Assembly (NCBI GenBank): GCA_964523005.1
Contig: CAZFZL010000020.1
Location: 1 to 17,983 of the forward strand
Length of the DNA stretch: 17,983 nt
Direction: 5' to 3'
DNA from: UMGS1307 sp964523005
GTDB lineage: Bacteria > Bacillota > Clostridia > Oscillospirales > CAG-382
The notes below the pieces were generated by a model. That model was not told the origin of the DNA. It did not search any database and saw nothing but the letters and a program-made list of their open reading frames with translations. Made by a program: the position numbers and the translations under genes. Of the stretch, positions 15,762 to 17,983 are shown in pieces (position 1 is the first letter of the stretch; the number at the start of each line of letters is the position of its first letter).

Positions 15762-16313
15762 TTATCTGAAGTCTGCTCTCGGCGATGCTTTTTCTTCGTC
15801 GCTTACGGTAAAGAAGTCCTTTTTCTCAAAGTGAAACAGCTTTGCGGCGATGCTTGACGGGAAAATCATTACAAGGTTGTTGTATCTCATAACCGTGTCG
15901 TTGAAAAATTGGCGGAAATCAGCAAGCTTTCCCTCGAGACCTGCAAGCTGCTTCTGGAGGTCGAGAAAATTTCCGTTGGCTTTCAGCTCGGGATAATTTT
16001 CCGCGACTGCCATGAGCTTTGCTATATCTGATGAAAGCGTACTGTATGCTGCCACGCTTTCTGAGGGCGTTTTCGCGTTCATGTATTTTTCCCGCGACGA
16101 AGTAACCGAAGCAAAAACGTCCTTTTCATGCTGCGCGTATGCCGAAACGACGCTAACGAGGTTCGGTACGGTGTCTGCGCGCTGCTTGAGGACTATATCG
16201 ATCTGGCTCCATTGGTTTTCCACTTTGAGCTTTTCTGAGACGAGGCGGTTGTAAGTAATGATAAGCCATACGGCTATCAGCAGAACGACCGCACCTGCAA
16301 TAATATAGGGCAT
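15762..16313 (-). CDS. lemA: LemA family membrane protein
   Basis: A 183-residue protein with one N-terminal transmembrane helix (residues ~3-22) and a long helical-bundle domain. Family hallmarks are YNRLVSEKLKVENQWSQIDI, then RADTVPNLVSVVSAYAQHE, and, towards the C-terminus, FNDTVMRYNN with the F-P region that follows. The length matches the family. LemA's biochemical role is not settled; it is an N-out/C-in type single-pass protein often encoded beside DUF2207 or TPM-domain membrane proteins, as here. Start ATG at 16313 has GGAGG (16327-16323) nine bases upstream. It lies 24 bases downstream of the DUF2207 gene and 42 bases upstream of the SH3/GH18-like gene, so all three should be one transcript. 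Confidence 0.92.
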   Translation of the reverse strand: MPYIIAGAVVLLIAVWLIITYNRLVSEKLKVENQWSQIDIVLKQRADTVPNLVSVVSAYAQHEKDVFASVTSSREKYMNAKTPSESVAAYSTLSSDIAKLMAVAENYPELKANGNFLDLQKQLAGLEGKLADFRQFFNDTVMRYNNLVMIFPSSIAAKLFHFEKKDFFTVSDEEKASPRADFR

Positions 16314-16337
16314 GATATTTTTCCTCCATTTAGTAAT

Positions 16338-17935
16338 TCAATCGAAATCTCCGCCGCCGGAGCCTGAATCGCTTCCGCCGTCACTCGAAGAAAATCCACC
16401 GCCGTCGCCGCCGTCATATCCGGAATCCGGTACGGAATAGGAAGCGCTTTGAACGCTGTCGACGAAGTCAGCGATGTCCTGCTCATAGAACCAGCAGTCG
16501 TCTTGATATGACGAGTCATTAAAATGAGGATATTTTACGCGAAGTGACTGAGTGACCTTTTTGCTTCTTCCGAGCGCGGCAGCGTATACGAGATATCGCC
16601 GCCATACCTTTATATCCGGCAGCTCGCGGTCATCAAACGTCGTAAAATCGTCAAGGTAGCGCGCAAAAGCTCCCCACATGGCGTATCGGTTTTCTCCGTC
16701 CTGTGTCAGCAGAACGTAATCGGTTACAATGATGCGCTTCGTTATAGTCAAACAAAACACCGAAACAGCAGCAAGCAAGGCACCGACAAGCGCGGAGAGC
16801 ATAACGCCTCCGGATATTTCGGAACAGATCCCAATCACGCAGGACACTGCGATCAGTGCGGCAGTGATAATCCAATAGGCTTTGCGGCTGAGCTTCTTTG
16901 CTTCGCGGTGCTCTATCAGCCCGAGAGCGTCGATCTCGGCGTCCACTGCGTCGTCGAACGCTTTTTTCTTTTCGACGGCGACAGAAGGATTGCTTTTGAG
17001 AAATTCCGTGATCTCGGCAGTGCTCAGCGGATTACCGTATACGCCGGCGGCTGTGAGCGTGTCAAGCAGAGCCTGCTCGGAGGAGGTGAGATTTGCGGCA
17101 TCAGCATTTACTTTTAACATTGTTGTGCTGTCGGCATGCGGAGTCAGCACGACCGCGCCGCGTTCTATCAGATCAAGCAATGTAGCGGCGAATGCCCCGC
17201 CGTTTTTCCGGATGAAGGTCTTGTTTTCGCCGTCGTATACTGACATGAGGCTGCCGACAGCAGCCGGTTTCATATCATCCGGCAGACTCCGGTAATACTT
17301 TGGAGCCTGCTGCGGTGTATAACGGAGCTTACGCATTCTGCATTTATGGAAAACGCGTTTGTTGAGAAAGCTTCCTATTGGAGCGACGGTAAACATCGAT
17401 ACGATTGAAAGCAGCGAAAAAACAAGCAGAACGCTGCTTAGCCCGGCGGCAAGAGGAGTAACGTCGTCCGGCAGATTATAACTTTCTTCATATGCAATTA
17501 TACTTTCGAGCGCGTTGCCTTCTTCAAATCTGCTTCCGTAAGGGAAAAGCTCAATAGGCAGCGCCATACGGATATTGACCGCTGTGTCTGATGGTATATC
17601 GGTCACATACAATTCAAATTCGCAAACCGTGCCGTCGTTGCCCGAGACCTTGTCAAATTGTCCGTTCTTCGGCCCGTGCGCCCATATGTACAACCCGTTT
17701 TCGTCTGTTCCGGGCGGGATCGTAATGTGTGCGGAAAGCGAAGAAATGTCAACAGGCTCGCTCGATGAGGTCAGATTCCAGCGAAATTCGGCGACATCGT
17801 CATGCAGTATCACCGCGTCGTAAACAGTATAGCCGATCGTGATGGTGTGGCTTTCGTCGAGCGCAGAAAGGTATATTTCGACGTGCGTGCCTTCGTTGTC
17901 TTCGTACACGGCACAGCAGCCTTCGGGACGCGTAT
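16338..17935 (-). CDS. DUF2207 domain membrane protein, 5' end missing at window edge
   Basis: The visible part has an extracytoplasmic beta-rich DUF2207 domain (TITIGYTVYDAVILHDDVAEF, written here in two parts as TITIGYTVYDAV and HDDVAEFRWNL, then ITIPPGTDENGLY), a membrane segment (AAGLSSVLLVFSLLSIVSMF), a cytosolic region, two further membrane helices (YWIITAALIAVSCVIGI and VMLSALVGALLAAVSVF), and a glycine/serine/aspartate-rich tail ending GSGGGDFD, all typical of this family. The reading frame is open upstream to the window edge, and the GTG at 17909 is not a credible start because the preceding residues (TRPEGCCAV) are coherent and no signal peptide has appeared. Roughly the first 100 residues are missing. 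Bases past about 17935 belong to a fold-back palindrome and probably do not reflect the true gene. First visible gene of the operon with LemA. Function unknown. Confidence 0.85.
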
Positions 17936-17979
17936 CGTCCCGAAGGCTGCTGTGCCGTGTACGAAGACAACGAAGGCAC
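17887..17979. repeat. 44-bp perfect inverted repeat at the window end
   Basis: Positions 17887-17930 are the exact reverse complement of 17936-17979, with a 5-base loop (cgtat). With one inserted base the match continues to the last base of the window. It lies inside the DUF2207 reading frame, where such a structure has no obvious reason. A near-zero-loop fold-back at a contig end is a classic assembly or whole-genome-amplification artefact, so I read it as that rather than as a biological element. Confidence 0.9.
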
Positions 17980-17983
17980 AGCA

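Overview
The window looks like chromosomal or contig sequence from a Gram-positive Clostridia-type bacterium, probably a gut Oscillospiraceae/Ruminococcaceae relative. This is inferred from strong AGGAGG-type ribosome binding sites, consensus sigma-A promoters, a moderately high GC content, and a gene repertoire typical of that group (MBOAT/DHHW surface acylation, LemA/DUF2207, YbbR-like and SH3 domains). Species cannot be assigned from what is visible.

Layout. (1) Positions 1-96 hold the last 31 codons of a GNAT acetyltransferase, followed by a terminator near 200-230. (2) Positions 299-2362 (minus) are a two-gene operon with a near-consensus promoter: an unrecognised cytosolic protein with a TIM-barrel flavour, then an MFS transporter. 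(3) Positions 2483-7589 (plus) are a tightly coupled three-gene operon joined by ATGA overlaps. It encodes a TerB_N/TerB_C protein, a BrxD-like (DUF2791) P-loop ATPase and a BrxHI/Lhr-like superfamily II helicase. Two of these are components of Pgl/BREX phage-defence loci, but no methylase, phosphatase or PglW/PglY is present here, so this is a candidate stand-alone defence module. (4) Positions 7657-14330 (plus) are a five-gene operon with its own TTGACT-N17-TATAAT promoter and a strong terminator: MBOAT acyltransferase, two paralogous DHHW proteins (the second carrying a YbbR-like domain and DTS repeats), an FkbH-like HAD-IIIC protein and an 80-residue acyl carrier protein. The logic resembles Dlt: an intracellular carrier is loaded, a membrane MBOAT exports the acyl group and extracytoplasmic SGNH-type proteins finish the transfer. 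FkbH chemistry would suggest glyceryl or a related three-carbon acyl group rather than D-alanine or acetate.

(5) Positions 14368-17983 (minus) are a convergent operon: DUF2207 membrane protein (5' end missing at the edge), LemA, and a secreted SH3/GH18-like protein. The last is split by a one-base frameshift just after its signal peptide, and its GH18-like region is short and lacks two of the usual catalytic-motif aspartates. The right end of the window (17887-17979) is a 44-bp perfect inverted repeat with a 5-base loop, which looks like a fold-back assembly or amplification artefact at a contig end and should be treated with caution.

The most interesting parts are the TerB-BrxD-helicase triad and the Dlt-like FkbH/ACP/MBOAT/DHHW cassette beside it. 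Each has its own promoter, so physical adjacency does not by itself show joint function, although a defence module next to a surface-modification module would fit a phage-facing region.
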